A stretch of 64,000 bases of DNA from Allium sativum (GCA_030737875.1 CM060925.1:479817514-479881513), one strand, 5' to 3'; positions 10,915 to 24,974 are shown, counted from the stretch's first letter. A program made the numbers and translations. The notes: generated by a model not told the origin, from the sequence alone.

Positions 10915-13900
10915 TAACGACCCGGATTTTTTAGCAATTTGATTTGAATATTTAAATCTATTTTAAATATTATATTTGAATTATTTATGGATTTTAATAT
11001 CGAATTTGTTAATTTAAACAACGGATAAACATTTATATTTATATTTAATTTAAAACGAACTCGAAACGGTGGGGTAGTTCGTAATATTGAGTTCTGAACT
11101 TCAATTGGATATACATAATCCGTTTTAAGTCAGAATTCTATGAAAGAAGAAATGTTGGAATCAAATTGTTTATAATTTTCTAACGAATGAGAAAATTCAG
11201 AATTTTAACATATATGTTGTAAGTTATGTCCAAATCAAATTTTGAAAAAGTGGTTATGGAAATCGTTTATAAATTATAGCATTTATTTAATTTATTTAAA
11301 AGGGATCTCTATATATTTGGATATCGTTTAACCCGGAAATATTAATATCGAGTTTTAATCCTATATTGGTTTAATTTGAAACGAATTGTTTTAACCCAAA
11401 AATATTATAACGTTTTTAGTTGGACATATTCGATGATAATAATTTATTACTATTTAATTTAATTGTTTGGGATTTAATTTATAATTTGTCAATATTATAT
11501 AACCCGTATGAATATTTGTTTTTCAAACAACCTCCGTTTTCAATGAAACGAATTTTATTAGAATGTGTATGGCTAAGTATTGCTAGATTTCCAGTTTTGA
11601 GTCAATTGGGGTTGTTTTGTCGGTACGTCCAATTTAAATGGGAACCGATAAATAAATTGAAATTAAAATAACGTCGTTCTACAAACAGAGTCGGGATTCA
11701 ACGTAATTGATTTCACTGGATCCGGAGTGTCCAAACATAGCAGTGTATCCATTTTTACTATGTTTAGAATTCATGTGTGGCGGTACAAATATATAATGCT
11801 CAGCTATGTATAACGACAATTTACAAATAAATAAATAAAACAAACCAATTCCTTCATATGAGAACTATTATACCCCAATCCTACGCCGGTAAGGTACCTC
11901 ATTTGTTAAGTTTGATAGAATATTATATAAATCGTACTCTATTCCCTAACCAATGACGCGCCGTCAAAAATAACGCATGCAGACCTAAGTTTTTATTGCT
12001 AAGCATGCAAACCTACTTTATATTTCAAATCACATTGGCCTAACCTACAAGAGAAAAGAAAATATGCAGCTACCCTACACTAAAATATATCATACCTGTA
12101 AACAAAGGTACACACACGCACAGTTCGAATTCACATCACCCTGTTTCTTTAACTCTAAGAAAAAATGACATAGCTATCTACCTTTTACTTTTACTGCAAA
12201 CCTATACGCCTAAAGAACTTGGTTCCCACGTAGTTACTCCTATAAATATACATGCCTTCCTCTCCTCAATTGGTGCTGAAACATTCCTCCTAAAATTTAA
12301 AAACCACCCCTCTCTGCAAAACATAAACACGCGAGTTCCACTCATGGTAAACCAAACCAATCACCAGTTTTACCCTAACGAATGCGTGCAGTCACGAGTG
12401 GGTGGCTCATTTCGAAGTTGTGATGTGGGGAAGCTGTGATCTATTAGAATGTGAGGAGTTGTGCAGATAGTTGGAGCGGCGGCACAACAGGTATAGGAAG
12501 TGGCGGATGTCCTCTGACGTTGAATAGGTGGTGCGGTTACTGATGGAGTTGGGTGTTAAATATTAACAGCAAGTAGAGTAAAGGAATAAGAGACAATGAG
12601 GGTCGATGCAGTGGGGTGCCGGTGACCGGTGATGATGATGAAGTGGTGAAGTTGGCAGTGTTCGGTTGGAGAAGCCGTAGTACGTGGAAGAAGGAGCTCT
12701 TATGAGCAGTACTGGTTTTGACGTGGAACAGTTCGAAACTTTTGGAAAAAAACAAGAGGTACGAAATAGTTTGGGAAGATATGGATACTGACAAAAAGAA
12801 TGAGTGGAGGGTGTTGTAGCGTGCTAAGATGTGAAGAAGAAGTGCACTGTTATGTGCGGTTTTGGGTATAGGAAGTGGGCCAAATGAATCATCCCAACGA
12901 AAAAAACCGAAAAAAGAAGTGGATTGGGAAGGCTGAGTAAAATTCTTTAGGGAAGAAATTTTGTACAGTAGCGAAGTGGGTATACTATCAAGGACGTGGC
13001 TACTGAAGTGTATATATGAGTATGGGCTTTCGCCCTTTACTATACAAAAAAAGCAAATTGGAAAGAGAAGGCATGGGTGTAAATTTGGGAACGTGACAAC
13101 ATCATATAGTAAAAGGTGGGAGAAATTACATAAACATGGAGATGTGGGAATATTTTTCATCATGAGATGGAAATGTGGCCATGTGGAAAACTATAACAAG
13201 TAGTGAAGGTAATATATGTGTGCCTAACGTTATATTATGCCCATATTTATTTATATGTGCCTAGTTGCTATATATATTAAGTGAGGTCACCAGACGTTTG
13301 GTACACAATTGGGTCTGAATATTTTATCAGATGGGGAAAATTTTAGACTACTTGATAACATGCCTAAATGGGTTATTTAATACGCCTAGTACCTATTATG
13401 TGGTACATATATATATAAAACTGTAACCAGTTCATGTTAGCATATTAGATCGTTTCAATTAAGGATTTAAGTCAGCCTAGTTATAGTTAGTTATAACTAA
13501 GGAAAAATATAATGTGGTTAGATTTAATCTAACATTATAATATTTGTAACTCGTTTACAGAATCGGACCATATCAGGAACGTTGGAACCATACCGACAAA
13601 GCGTAACATTATGAAGCTGGTTTGGACGAATTTGAAAGCAAGCAAAACAAATCGTTTTAATAACGAATGGAAACTAAAGGTGAGTTAAACTCACTCAGTT
13701 CTCCCGCTTATATTTATATAACTCGGGTTTAAATATTTGTATGATTTGTTTGCTATGGTTGAATGATTTGATAATTGTTTGCATATATACTGAATATTTT
13801 TATATAATCGATTTAAATTAAACGTTCGTCTAATTTAATCAAAACAAATCGTTATTTTTAACGATTATTTCCAATAGAGGTAACTTACCTTGTTGGTTAC

Positions 13901-16900
13901 GTATAACAATGTAAACATATTAAAAAATTAATTGAATGCTTGAATTGTTGTCAGTTCACCGTTACCAGCTGAATTAAGTATTCATGTTTATTTTAAATTG
14001 TCATATTGAATGGATTAACTTATTGAATACAGGGAAGAACAGGTTGGAGGGATCCAACGGGATTCCTCAAATTTATTTTTTATTTTCATATGATAATTAT
14101 ATGAACTGTTTAACCAATAGGATTGGATTTTTGACTTGGTTGTTGATTGTTAAACCCAAATTCAACATTTTTTGGTTATTAACCAATGTTGTGATATTGG
14201 TTGAGGAATTATACCAGATGGCCAAAATATGCACTGTTTTATAAAGATTGATTTGCTGTAAGGTAAATCGATAAAAAAGGAGGTTATGAAATTCATTTTT
14301 TAACTGAATATAGATTTTTTAAATATATTATTTTAAATAAAGTTTATAAAAAGAAAAAAAACCAACCACATATATATTTATTGCTATAACCACCAATCAC
14401 CATTTTTGTACCAAAATCTGTCATGTGCGAAGCACGTGCCTCTTCTTAATTATTAAATGATTTATAAAGCAAATTCTTATATTACTAAGATGGATAACCA
14501 AGTGAGCGAGGAGTAATGTAAGGATTTATAACTGAGATTTATTGTTTTGAAGTAACAATTAAAATGGGATTATATTGAATAAATTATTATTCATCTAATA
14601 ATAATCGAAATAAATGAGATTATTTAAATTAATAATATTATTTATTAATTTGAATGAAAAGACGAGTTAGAGTTGATAAACGAGTTAATCATGGTTTAAA
14701 GTTGACCAAGCCAACTATTTTAACGGAAATTGATTATTGAATTAAATTAAATTGTGCTGATTAATCTAAGGGAATAATTTGACAAATAGTGTTTAACTTA
14801 ATAAGAATGAAAAAGGAAATTGGATGTTTATTCCAGATAATGTTAAAGTAAATTAATAATAATTTAAAGAAAATTTATTCTTAAATGAAGTTCTTTAAAG
14901 TAAGTAATTAAGTTTAAAATGAAATATTATTGAATTTCAAAGTGAGTTTATGAACGAGTTTATATTCAAACCGAATTTGGTGAATGAAGTTATAAAGTGA
15001 TTTTAAGCGAATGCGATAAGCTTAAAAAAATGTTTGAATTAAGTACAAGAAATCGAGATGAAAAAGGATTTATATTAAACTAGAGTTTTATAAACGAGTT
15101 TATAAAAAGAGATGGGAAGTTAATGCGTTAATTTTAAATTAACGTTACTTAAGAATGGTATTAAGTGAAATGGATGAGTTTGGAAATAAGATTTCCTAGA
15201 AGGAATGCTTGAAAGGTTTAGAAGAGGATTCTTGAAATTGAACTTGGTAAAAGATCGAGTAATAGGGTTTGTAATAAAATCCGGATAATAAAACAACTAG
15301 TTTTGAAGAAGTTAATGTTTAAAAGTTGATATTTATTTACCATTTACAAAATCAACAAATTTAGTAATAATAATATATTTGAAAAGGGAGATTTCATAAG
15401 AAAAGAGGTTTTATAAAACCATATTTTAAATAAAATAGTGAAGTGATATTTGTTGATATTAGAATGAATATGGGTTTTTGAATTACAATTCATATCTATC
15501 TTAAGGTAAGAATGTTGTTGATCAAGGTCTTAGAGGTAATTAAAATACCCCAACTTGAACGACTTCAGGATTATCGGAGGATGATATTAGTTGTAAATGA
15601 TAAGGATGTTAGAAGTGATTTATTATGAAAAATAATATTGCAGTGTTATTTGAAGGATTTGAGGACAGATAAGGGGATTCCAAAATAAAGGAAATAAAAT
15701 GATTTGAAGAAATATATATTGATTGTTCCAAAGTAACAGAAATAACAAGCACTTGAGAATATGGAATGATATTTCCATAGTAAAAGAAACAAAAGGAGAT
15801 TTTGTAACGATTGTCTTTATGAATGACAATTTGAATCAATTCCCCGATTTTAGATAATAAGAAATGTCGTAGCAAATGATTTGAAATAATAATTAAATGG
15901 GAAATTTCATATGATTATAAGATTTTTTTAAGTATTAAAGATACATGGTTTGAGAATATTTGCAAATTGAAATAAGAAGTAAATAATATGTTGAAAGATT
16001 TAGAAGTTTAATTAACCATTCATTAATAATTGTTTTATTAAAAGGCCAAGTGACGTTGTGTACTCAACCAGTAGATCCATTTCATTTTTGTTTATTTGAT
16101 AGTTAAATAACCGGCTATTAAATCTTGCCCATACGATTGTTGGTACGGAAAGACCGGGATCAAAATTATATTCGAAAACCATTCGGACCTATAAATATGA
16201 ATACCTGGAAAATGCTAATCAAGACGGAGCAATTGAAGACCGGAGATCTTCATAAAATGGTAGTATTACTTTTAATATCTGGTTGATCCCTAGAGATATA
16301 TTATGACTCTGTCATGGTCGAAATCTACGGATTACAAGGACTGGTCGCTACTGATCCATAGGGTAGTTCAAGGATGCAGTAGGAGGGTGCCTTCGGTTCA
16401 TCCTGTTCCTGGATGAGTTGTATGGACGAATGTCTGACAGAGTATTTCCAAAAGGATCACGTATGTTGATTTCCTCAAACGTATTTCTGTTGGTGGAAAA
16501 AAGGGCACTTCTCTTAGCTTATCAACTCGAGTATTTTTGTGGGCGTCAATTAGTGATATCTGGCAGATATGACGATGTGGTATTCAAAGTGGATGGAGAC
16601 ATGCTATGATGAAGGATACGCTAAACTTCTAGCCTCATCAGCCAGGAAATGGTATAAAATCGGGTAGGTCGCATGGCAATGTGGGTCACACCCATCAAAA
16701 GGGTATATCATTACCTGATCTGGAAAAATCAAATGCCTTCGGTTGTCCCTTTATTTTTGTATGTATGCTATCGGTTCGGTTGGCTGGCCTCAAACCGTGG
16801 TAAGGATATGTTCGGTACTCTCAAGAGAAAGTGAGGGGCATGTCATGGGTAGTCCGGGTTGCAAGATGTACTTGTTGAACCCTAATGTATTCATCTCTGG

Positions 16901-17332
16901 AGGTACATTGTCGGGAAGGTGGTCCCATACCTTGCCAGGAAATCCATTCTCCAATAAGAGCTTGTGGTTTTGATTATATACTATGTATGTAGAGTGTGAG
17001 ATGCAAGCATTCTGCTAGATTGGTATTTATTTGTATTTAGACATTACTATAATATCATAAAAGATATTGTTTTCAAAAATGATTTGGGTTATCGTAAGTT
17101 AAAAACCATTTGTATTTATGTGTGGATTTGATCTTACGATTATTCTTTGTTTCGAAAAGATTTTAACTTTAAAATCAAGTTGGATGTTACCCATAAACTT
17201 AGGGAGTTTTTCTCACTTTGGTTCACCAGACTGATCCGGTGTTTGTAATGCTCGGGTTAGCCCGGGTTGTACCGGTTCAGGTTATTGGATGTTGTGAAGT
17301 CCAGATACGAGCTGGAGAAGTTCAGACGTATG
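10915..17332 (+). mobile_element. LTR Y, left part (interrupted by the CACTA element)
   Basis: It begins with TGTAACGACCCGG, a gypsy-type LTR terminus, abutting block X. It shares with E2 the module at 11065-11249, with A and E3 the donor-like AAGG-TGAGT plus CTCAC at 13678-13694, and with block X the stretch 14450-16900. It has a TATA-like box at 12241 followed by a leader-like stretch. At 17333 it is cut by a CACTA terminus and resumes at 37162 after the duplicated ATG. If both parts belong to one LTR its length is about 6.7 kb. No primer site follows, so it may be a solo LTR or one end of a deleted element. Confidence 0.6.
12241..12248 (+). promoter_or_regulatory. TATA-like box of LTR Y
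   Basis: TATAAATA is followed about 25 bases later by a pyrimidine-rich, leader-like sequence. Its place relative to the LTR start and to the downstream GTGAGT signal parallels the TATA box of E3. Prediction only. Confidence 0.4.
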
Positions 17333-17403
17333 CACTACAACAAAAGTGTCTATTGATAGCGTTGAAAAAAAATGATGTTATAGCCATTAACATATTTTTG
17401 ATG

Positions 17404-17593
17404 AACGTTGTCTACCTGCAAGTTGTTATAGGCCATGAAAATATCACAAGACATACCAAAACGCTATAGAAAATTGACATACTACAGCGTTTTAATGAAC
17501 GTTGTCTACAACAAGTTGTTATAGGCCATGGAAATATCACAATACATACCAAAACGCTGTAGAAAATTGACATACTACAACACTTCAAATTGG
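17404..17593 (+). repeat. CACTA left subterminal direct repeat, two ~95-bp units
   Basis: AACGTTGTCTAC ... TTGTTATAGGCCATG ... ACATACCAAAACGCT(A/G)TAGAAAATTGACATACTACA is present twice in tandem (about 17404-17498 and 17499-17593). The ACAGCGTTTT motif then recurs singly to about 17650. Arrays of short subterminal motifs are the transposase-binding regions of this superfamily. Confidence 0.75.
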
Positions 17594-17659
17594 CATATCA
17601 CAGCGTTTTGTCATATATCACAACGTTTTTTTACATCTATCACAGCATTTACATATTGT

Positions 17660-18093
17660 ATTATATATTAAAATATTTATTTCCATACATATCAGCAAAA
17701 TGTAAATATATATCAACCAACTAATTATATAACATAATATTCATACACAAAGACATCATCAATAAACCAACTTTACATAATTTCCAAAAAAAAAACACCA
17801 TAAACTAAATTTACACAATATCCATCGAACAAAGTCACGATATCCATAAAACGAGTTTGCGCCGAATACCAACAAAATGAACATCTAAATGTTACCGCTT
17901 TCTCTGTAATCAGTTGCCACAAGTGCCTAACGATATTCCGATTATAGCCAAATGCACAACGATGTTCTTCTCCAATACCTATACACATGTGTTCATGTTA
18001 GCATTTGGTCATGCTTACACATTAACATGAAAACAATGCTCGACAACAAGAAAAAAGAATATAATAAGGGGCAAGTTGAAGATAACAACATAG
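17660..18093. other. CACTA left arm without recognised coding content
   Basis: AT-rich sequence between the subterminal repeats and the 160-bp array. A minus-strand reading frame of about 70 codons (17773-17988) crosses it, but I see no family motif or splice context, and its last part is the AT-rich subterminal stretch. I leave it uncalled. Confidence 0.4.
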
Positions 18094-18539
18094 CATACTT
18101 GGTAATATTTTATAATAGTTATTTAATATTTATAATGCTTAGTTAATTTTTAATTATCGCTATTATTATTATAGAATACTTGGTAATATTTTATATTTTT
18201 ATATACTTAGTTAACTTTTATAAACTAAACTTCTTAGATTTTATAAAATTATTAAACTTAGTTAATTTTTTATAATAGTTAGTTAATTTTTATAATACTT
18301 AGTTAATTTTTAATTATTGTTATTATTACTATAGAATATTTGGTAATATTTTATATTTTTAAATACTTAGTTAACTTTTATAAACTAAACTTCTAAATTT
18401 TTATAAAATTAGTAAACTTAGTTAATTTTTTATAATAGTTAGTTAATTTTTATAATACTTAGTTAATTTTTAATTATTGCTATTTTTATGATATAATACT
18501 TGGTAATATTTTATATTTTTATATACTTATTACCTTTTA
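18094..18539. repeat. 160-bp AT-rich tandem array, left part (split by E2)
   Basis: The words GAATACTTGGTAATATTTTATA, ACTTTTATAAACTAAACTTCT and TTAGTTAATTTTTA recur with a period of 160 bp (anchor positions about 18171, 18331, 18491). The last unit is interrupted by E2 at 18540 and the array resumes at 32339 with the same words. The array lies wholly inside the CACTA element. Confidence 0.85.
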
Positions 18540-19439
18540 TGTAATAACCCGGAAAATCTGGGCCAGTTTAAAATTTTTATTTTGGCAATTTTAACGAATT
18601 TTGAAGATTTATAATAGATTATTTTAAATAATATCGACGAGAAAAATGTTTTGAATATAATTAGAACGTATATATTATATACGCGTCGTCGTTAGAATAT
18701 AAATATTTATTTTAAATTATAAAAGGAATTGAAAATGGCGCGGTAGTTCGATAATTCGATTTCAAACTTCAATTGAATGTACCGGGTGCAAAACAATCCG
18801 GATTTTAGTGAAACCAAAAACATTAGGATCTAATTGATAATATCTTTCCAACGAATCCGAAAAATCGAGATTTCATAGCGGGAATCAAAAGATATGTCCA
18901 GTTGAAAATTCTGAATAGTCGCTATGGAATTTAGGCCCTTAAAAATGGACATTTTACAAACGACCTCGGATTTCGACGAAACCACTTTTGTTGGATCCGC
19001 AGTGTCAACTTATTGCTAGGTTCCAAATTTCATAATTTTTCGAATCAAAATGTGAGCGTGGCAAAGGAAAACGCGTTTGACCAGTTTAAGTTGATTTTAA
19101 TCGTCTGGAAAATGGACATTTATCCAACGGCCTCAGAATTCGACGAAACTAGTTTTGTTAGGACCGTATCGTCAATACGAAGCTAGGAAATATTTTTATG
19201 GAATTTTTTGAGTTAGTATGTGACCCCAGTAAATTGAAATGCGCGTTCAAATTCAATATATAGAGTTATATGTTGACTTTGACGAAAACTGATCGAAACG
19301 ATCGAATCAGCCTACGATACATATCCCATTGTGTTCGGAATGGGTGTAAAACGCTATGGACGACAGGCAGTGGGCCCCGTTTTGAGGTCGAAAATAAAAG
19401 TTGCTTTTTGGTGAAAAATAAAACCCTCTTCTCTTCCCT

Positions 19440-19746
19440 TATACTCTGCCCCCCCCCCCCTCTTCTCTCGTTCGTTCAATCAGAAGAAAAAAAAAAGAGG
19501 GCAACAGGGGGGCGGAGCGCCGCCCCACCCTCCATCGCGCCGCCAAAGGAGTGGCCACCGCCGCCGAGACACCCCCCTCCTCCTCAATGGCGATCGAACC
19601 CCCCCTCTCTGCTGCTTCGAGATTGGACCCCCCCCCCCATCCTGATGTCGACCGACGCGAGCCAACCCCCCCTTTTTCTCCTACTGTTGACCGAAGACCC
19701 CCCCCACAGCGACACGCTCCTCCCCGTTCGATCAACCACAGTAAGT
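19440..19746 (+). other. GC-rich leader-like segment ending in a splice-donor-like site (5' LTR of E2)
   Basis: A sudden C-rich, CpG-rich island with poly-C runs and TTCTCTCGTTCG in otherwise AT-rich DNA, closing with CCACA|GTAAGT (donor GT at 19741). It starts soon after ATAAAACCCTCTTC, which could be a transcription start region. The 3' LTR copy (26930-27230) differs by poly-C and poly-A length changes that shift every reading frame. That speaks for an untranslated leader rather than a coding exon. Confidence 0.5.
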
Positions 19747-19834
19747 TTTTATTTGTTTTAATTTAATTTATTTATTTATTAATATATATTTTAAAATGAG
19801 AAAAAAATTCAGTTTTATATATATATTGTAACAT

Positions 19835-20510
19835 TAGAAAAGCGTTATAAAAATATAATTTTTATATAGAAAATAATGAGAAAAATATAATTTTTATAAT
19901 GTAGAAGGGTTGAAAATATAATTTTCAAACTAATGGAAGGGTAAAAATATGATTTTTTACATAGTAGGAATTATAAAAATATAATCTTTATCGATACGAA
20001 CACTGTTATCAAAATATGATTTTTACCAAATAGTTAGCAATAAAAAGTAATGTTTTTTTTAAATACAAAAAGAAAAGATTTTTGAAAAGACGAAATCTAT
20101 ATTTTTGAAAAGGCGAAATCTTTATAGTTGAAAGGGCGAGACCTTTATATAGAGAATAACAAAGTAAAAATAGAATTTTTATCTATATAGCAACGAAGTA
20201 AAAATTCGATTTTTATATATTGAATAGCATAGTAAAAATTCGATTTTTATATATTGAATAGCAACGAAGTAAAAATTCGATTTTTATATATTGAATAGCA
20301 TAGTAAAAATTCGATTTTTATATATTGAATAGCATAGTAAAAATTCGATTTTTATATATTGAATAGCGATATAAAAATTCGATTTTTATATATATGAAGT
20401 GATTATAAAAATATGATTTTTAAATTGAAAGTGAACAAATAAAAATGTGATTTTTATTTTAAAGACATCAGCATAAAAAATGTGATTTTTATATATGTAG
20501 TGAATACGGG
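19835..20510. repeat. Array of short AT-rich hairpin units in the 5' LTR of E2
   Basis: Around twenty near-palindromes of the form AAAAAT-(2 to 4 bases)-ATTTTT follow one another about every 30-40 bases. In the middle (20190-20400) six of them are nearly identical units of 34-38 bp with the core AAAAATTCGATTTTTATATA and the linker TTGAATAGC. The equivalent region of the 3' LTR has nine such units. Confidence 0.8.
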
Positions 20511-23500
20511 CAACGAAAGTGATAAGAGACGAGAACAGTGAAGATTTCCTGCATTGGGAGTGCCATGGAGTTAGGATAGCTTTGGTGAGAACTTCTCACT
20601 CTTCAATTTCTTTTTTTTTCTAGTTATATATATATACTAGGATGCAGACGGTGTTTAGTAGCACCCGACACCCGTCATCCACAGACCATGGATGGCTTGT
20701 TTGTTTAATTGTTTGGTTGGTAAGTTGGTTAGATTATTTGGTTTGAATTGAATTGTTTGGTGAAATAGAATGGATTTGATTGATGTGTGAATGGCGTGGG
20801 CCTTCACTAGACCGGGGATAAGGCTAGGCCTCGTCCCGTTTCTAGTATCGTGCCGTTATGCCGCCGAAATTTTCTAAAATAAGTTAGAAAAATAAAGATA
20901 TCATTTTTATTGTGTAAATGAACTGAATAGAAATTCATGTGTTGAAATAAAATGTTTTATCGTTAAAAATATAAATTTTAACATGAATATGAATAAATAA
21001 ATATTCATTTACAAACCGGACGGTTTGTTTAGGTACACTGATTTGACTGACATTGATTGGGACGATAAATTTTACACATCGCCCAACTGCACAAATAAAA
21101 TCTGTGTTTGATCGTTTGAAACCCCACACGGGTATTGGGATAAAATACGACATACACTAATCCCAATAATTAGTTGTTTGTCGATCGATTGATTGACAGG
21201 CTGTTATAAGCGTTAGATATCTATATTTGATGCTTATACAGTGTAGTGCACATTGGATGATGGTTGATTATTTGTCGTTGCTATTATATACATGTGTTGT
21301 ATGGAATCCATATAATTAACTTTATATGGTGATTTATTGGGCCTCATTCCAATTTAGAAAATAAAGAATATTATAAAATAAAGGTTCATGTGTTGACTGT
21401 ACTCATCCGTTGAGATTAGTCATGTGTTGAACAAAATATTTTAATAATAAAATTTGCATCTTTATCAATATAAAATAAAGGTTCATGTGTTGATTGTACT
21501 CATCCGTTGAGATTAGTCATGTGTTGAACGAAATATTTGAAATAGAAATATTTGAAATAGAATATTTGAAATAGAATATTTGAAATAGAAATATTTGAAA
21601 TAAGAAATATTTGAAACGAAATATTTTGATAATAAGAAATATTTGAAATAGAATATTTGAAAATAGAAATATATGAAGCCGTGTTGATTAGATTGACGCC
21701 ATTTTGACGTGAACGATATGTATATCGATTTTATTCATTTTAAAATGAATGTTAAAAAGTGATTTCGAAATCGAATATTTTGAAACGAATATAAAGCCAA
21801 TTAGAATTGAATCGAATATAAAACCAATTTGAAATGAATTGAATATAAAACGAATTCGAATTGAATTGAAAACGAATTCGAATTGAATTGAAAACGAATT
21901 GAAATGAATTCAAATTGAATTGAAATTTAAATTGAATAGAAATGAATTTTAAAACGAATTTATAAGAAGAAATTTAATTTTGATTTGAATTGAAATGGAA
22001 GTTGAAATTGTTTTTGAAACGAATTTAAAAACTATTTATAAAATTCGTTTTAAATAGAAATCGATGAAATATATATTATATATATAATATAATGGCCTGA
22101 ATAGAATGCGCCGCGCCGCGGCAGTTCGCGAATTTCGACCATTGACTTCGAACGAACATTACGGGAGATCCGACCGTCGGATTCTCCTAAAACCAGAACC
22201 GTTGGGTTCGTATCGAAAAGATCTTTCTAACGAATATTAGAAATTTGAAATCTAACGGTTGGATTTGGAGATACGTCCAAATCAAATTTGGAAAAGGTCG
22301 TTGTAAGTGCAGTTCGATGGCCGTTGATGGAAATCGACTGTACGGGCCTTGATAAAATTATTAAAAATAGTAATAATTTGTGTAAAATCATAGGAAATGA
22401 TTTGGGAAAAATTGGGATGAAAAACTCCATATTTGAAAAGATAAAAATAGATTTTTATCGAAATGAACTAGTTTTGAACTAAAATTAAAACCGTTTATTT
22501 TCAAATAAATAAATTGGATTTGAAATGGGTTTTAAATAGAATTGATTCATGGGTTTATCGTGAACTGTGTTTCAAATAACACTAGTTCTTTAACCCGATA
22601 ATAAATAGAATGTGATTTGGGTTTATCGTGAATTGTGTTTTAAATGACACTAGTTCTTTAACCCAGAAAAAGAAGTTTTAATGAATCTGCAATTAGATTG
22701 AAATATGAATTGATAATCTAAATTATCAAATTTGGCAATGAGCGAGAATGGAGTATCACCAGTTTTTCTCCAAAGCGATAGTTAAATCTTTAATTAGATT
22801 TGAACGTGAAATGGTAATTAATTTTACCGATAACACCGTTGTATTAGATATGGGGTATTACCAGTTCTTGTTGCTGGCCCTGAGTAGGCCGGGTACGCAT
22901 GATAGGGGGTTCTCGCTTCGCGGTTTGGTGGCGAACGGGAGACTCTTACCCCTACATGTCGCTGGGTAGAGCGCTGGTTCGCCAGTAGGCGCGAGACTCG
23001 AGAGGGTCGCCATAAAACAAGGAATTGGGGGACCGGTGTGAGCCGCGGTGGGTATTACCTGCTGCTTAGGGGATGAAGGAGCTTGCCCCTTGCCTCGGCT
23101 CATGACGGAATCCAATTTCCAATACGTGATATTGCTGTTTTTATTGTAGAACTAGTATGGCGACATAGTAGATGGTAGCTATGCCGCCTATGATTAATAT
23201 TTATGATTGAAATTGTTTTGACACTATACACCTATAATAGTATCAGATAATGTGTTTTAAACGTATCAAGCATGCTTTGGCTGTTATAAGGGAAAACCCT
23301 ATCCTCCGGCTTGCGTTGCATTGTGTGATGGGACCTGGGTCTTATAACAGCTTCATTTTTCTTTATTTAGCATTGCGTTGTTTGTTCTATGCACTGGTAT
23401 TCTTGGGAGGAAACCCGTTCCGTGTTATACGGCGTGGTCCCTTGATTTACCTAACTTTAAAACCAATATTAATAACTGTTTTAGTTCTCACACCAGTCAC

Positions 23501-23703
23501 ATGACTGACCTGGAGTTTATTGTTTTAACCTAAACTCTGGGTGCCCTTATTTTCCGCATGGGCAGCTAGTAGTTTTGGTTTTGCAGATTTATATTCACAG
23601 GATCCTGGTTTATAGCTGGAATGATATCCGGAAAGCTCTGTATCCGTATATCACCTTCGGTTGTGCTTTGTATTATTTTCCGCTGCTATGTAATTTATTG
23701 TAA

Positions 23704-24766
23704 GGGTGCGTTTTTTAGAGGTCCCTATTAAGTTTCAAAATATAAAAAAAACCCGGTCATAAACTTATTGTAAATTAGGTTCCTATTTTTTGAAAAGTCA
23801 TAAAAAAATATAAAAAAAATATAAAAAAATCACGTAAATTCGTATTTAAATAAAACATGTAAACACTAAAAAATTCAGAACAAAAAACCATCAAAGAAGG
23901 CGTCAAAAATCAAAAAAACAAAAAAGAAACGAAATTTCCAGTTAAATGCATAATAGTATGCACATATATCACTTTCCTGCATACATCCGTGCATATTTTT
24001 CACTACATACATCTTCGTTGATTTTTATTCATGCAAATAAATGCATACATGTGCGCAAAAATTTCAAATACTTGCATACATTTGTGCAGGTTTATTTTCA
24101 GATTTTAATCTGAAAACAGCTTACGGAAAAGTTGCATACATATATGCAATTATCAGTAATAATTGCATAAATGTATGCAACTATTTTTTTTCGATTTCCG
24201 TAGATTCCTGACATTATTTCCATATTTTAGAATTTTTTTTTATGAACGTACGCACATTTTTTTTAAAAAAAATACAAAAAGGCGGAAAAAATAAAATAGG
24301 GGGCGGGTTTAAAAATTTTCAGAACTTTGTTTTTTTTATAAATTAGGTCCCTACTTTTTATCCTATAAAAATGTTGCACACATGTGTGCATTTTTTTGAG
24401 AAATTTGCACATTTGGATGCAAATAAAAATGAACTGAAAAATTATGTTAAATCTATCCGCTGGAAGAACTGCAATAATTGCATATATGCATGCAATAAAA
24501 TCAAAAAGGTGCATAATATTATGCTTTTAACTGCAGTTTTTTCTGTTTTTTTGCTGTTTTCTTCTTTCTGACATTATTTTTGTTGTTTTTTGAACTGATT
24601 TTTTTTATAATGCGTAATATATTTTATTACTAATTTACGAATTTTTTTTATTTTTTTTAATTATTATTTTATAAGTTTTGAAAACAGGGACCTAATTTAC
24701 AATAAGTTTATGACCGGATGTGAGCCTAATTAAGTTTCAAAATAGGGACGTGAGCCTAATATTCAC
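23704..24766. mobile_element. Non-autonomous Mutator-like element (MULE/MITE) inside the 5' LTR of E2
   Basis: 1063 bp flanked by TTATTGTAA on both sides (23695-23703 and 24767-24775), the 9-bp target duplication usual for Mutator-like elements. It is absent from the same place in the 3' LTR (about 32140), which shows one uninterrupted TTATTGTAA. The ends form long imperfect inverted repeats sharing CCGGTCATAAACTTATTG and AATTAGGT(C/T)CCT. The interior is rich in TGCATA and TGTGCA words and has no open frame of note. It inserted after E2 had integrated. Confidence 0.82.
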
Positions 24767-24974
24767 TTATTGTAATCTCTGATATTTATCGAATGTAATT
24801 TATTCATTATACTCTGTATGTTCTTGTATCTGATGGAATTATTGTAATATACAATGAAATGTTCTTCTGTCTGCGTTCTGTTTTGTCTTGTTCTCAAAAC
24901 GATCAGGGGTTTCGAATGGTCTAGATCGGTTTAACGACTGATTCGGATCGAGCGAAATTCCTTGCCGTCACATT

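Larger units (their letters stand above)
18540..24972 (+). repeat. 5' LTR of E2 (carries a Mutator-like insertion)
   Basis: Order of parts: a module with CGCGGTAGTTCG at 18736-18912; a leader-like GC-rich stretch ending in a GTAAGT donor-like site (19440-19746); an array of short hairpins (19835-20510); ATTTGAAATAGAAT repeats (21530-21670); GAATT/CGAATT-rich repeats (21780-22020); a second, diverged copy of the first module (22109-22297); a 211-bp block that replaces 1051 bp of the other LTR (22867-23077); and the Mutator-like element at 23704-24766. Short open frames in it are not conserved beyond LTR identity. Confidence 0.88.

Noticed and set aside
12537..13163. Minus-strand open frame of 208 codons
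   Set aside because: It lies across the leader-like part of LTR Y, has no recognisable domain and is low-complexity (Ser/Phe/Leu); most likely a chance frame opposite a leader.
16418..17469. Several short frames (60-85 codons) in LTR Y
   Set aside because: They sit inside LTR sequence with diverged copies elsewhere in which the frames are not kept.
19270..19761. Plus-strand frame of 163 codons, Pro-rich, in the E2 5' LTR, and the overlapping minus-strand frames
   Set aside because: The copy in the 3' LTR is shifted by poly-C length changes, and the protein is only a translation of C-runs.
23250..23504. 84-codon frame preserved in both E2 LTRs (also 31688-31942)
   Set aside because: Identity follows from the two LTRs being copies of each other; no domain and no evidence of selection.
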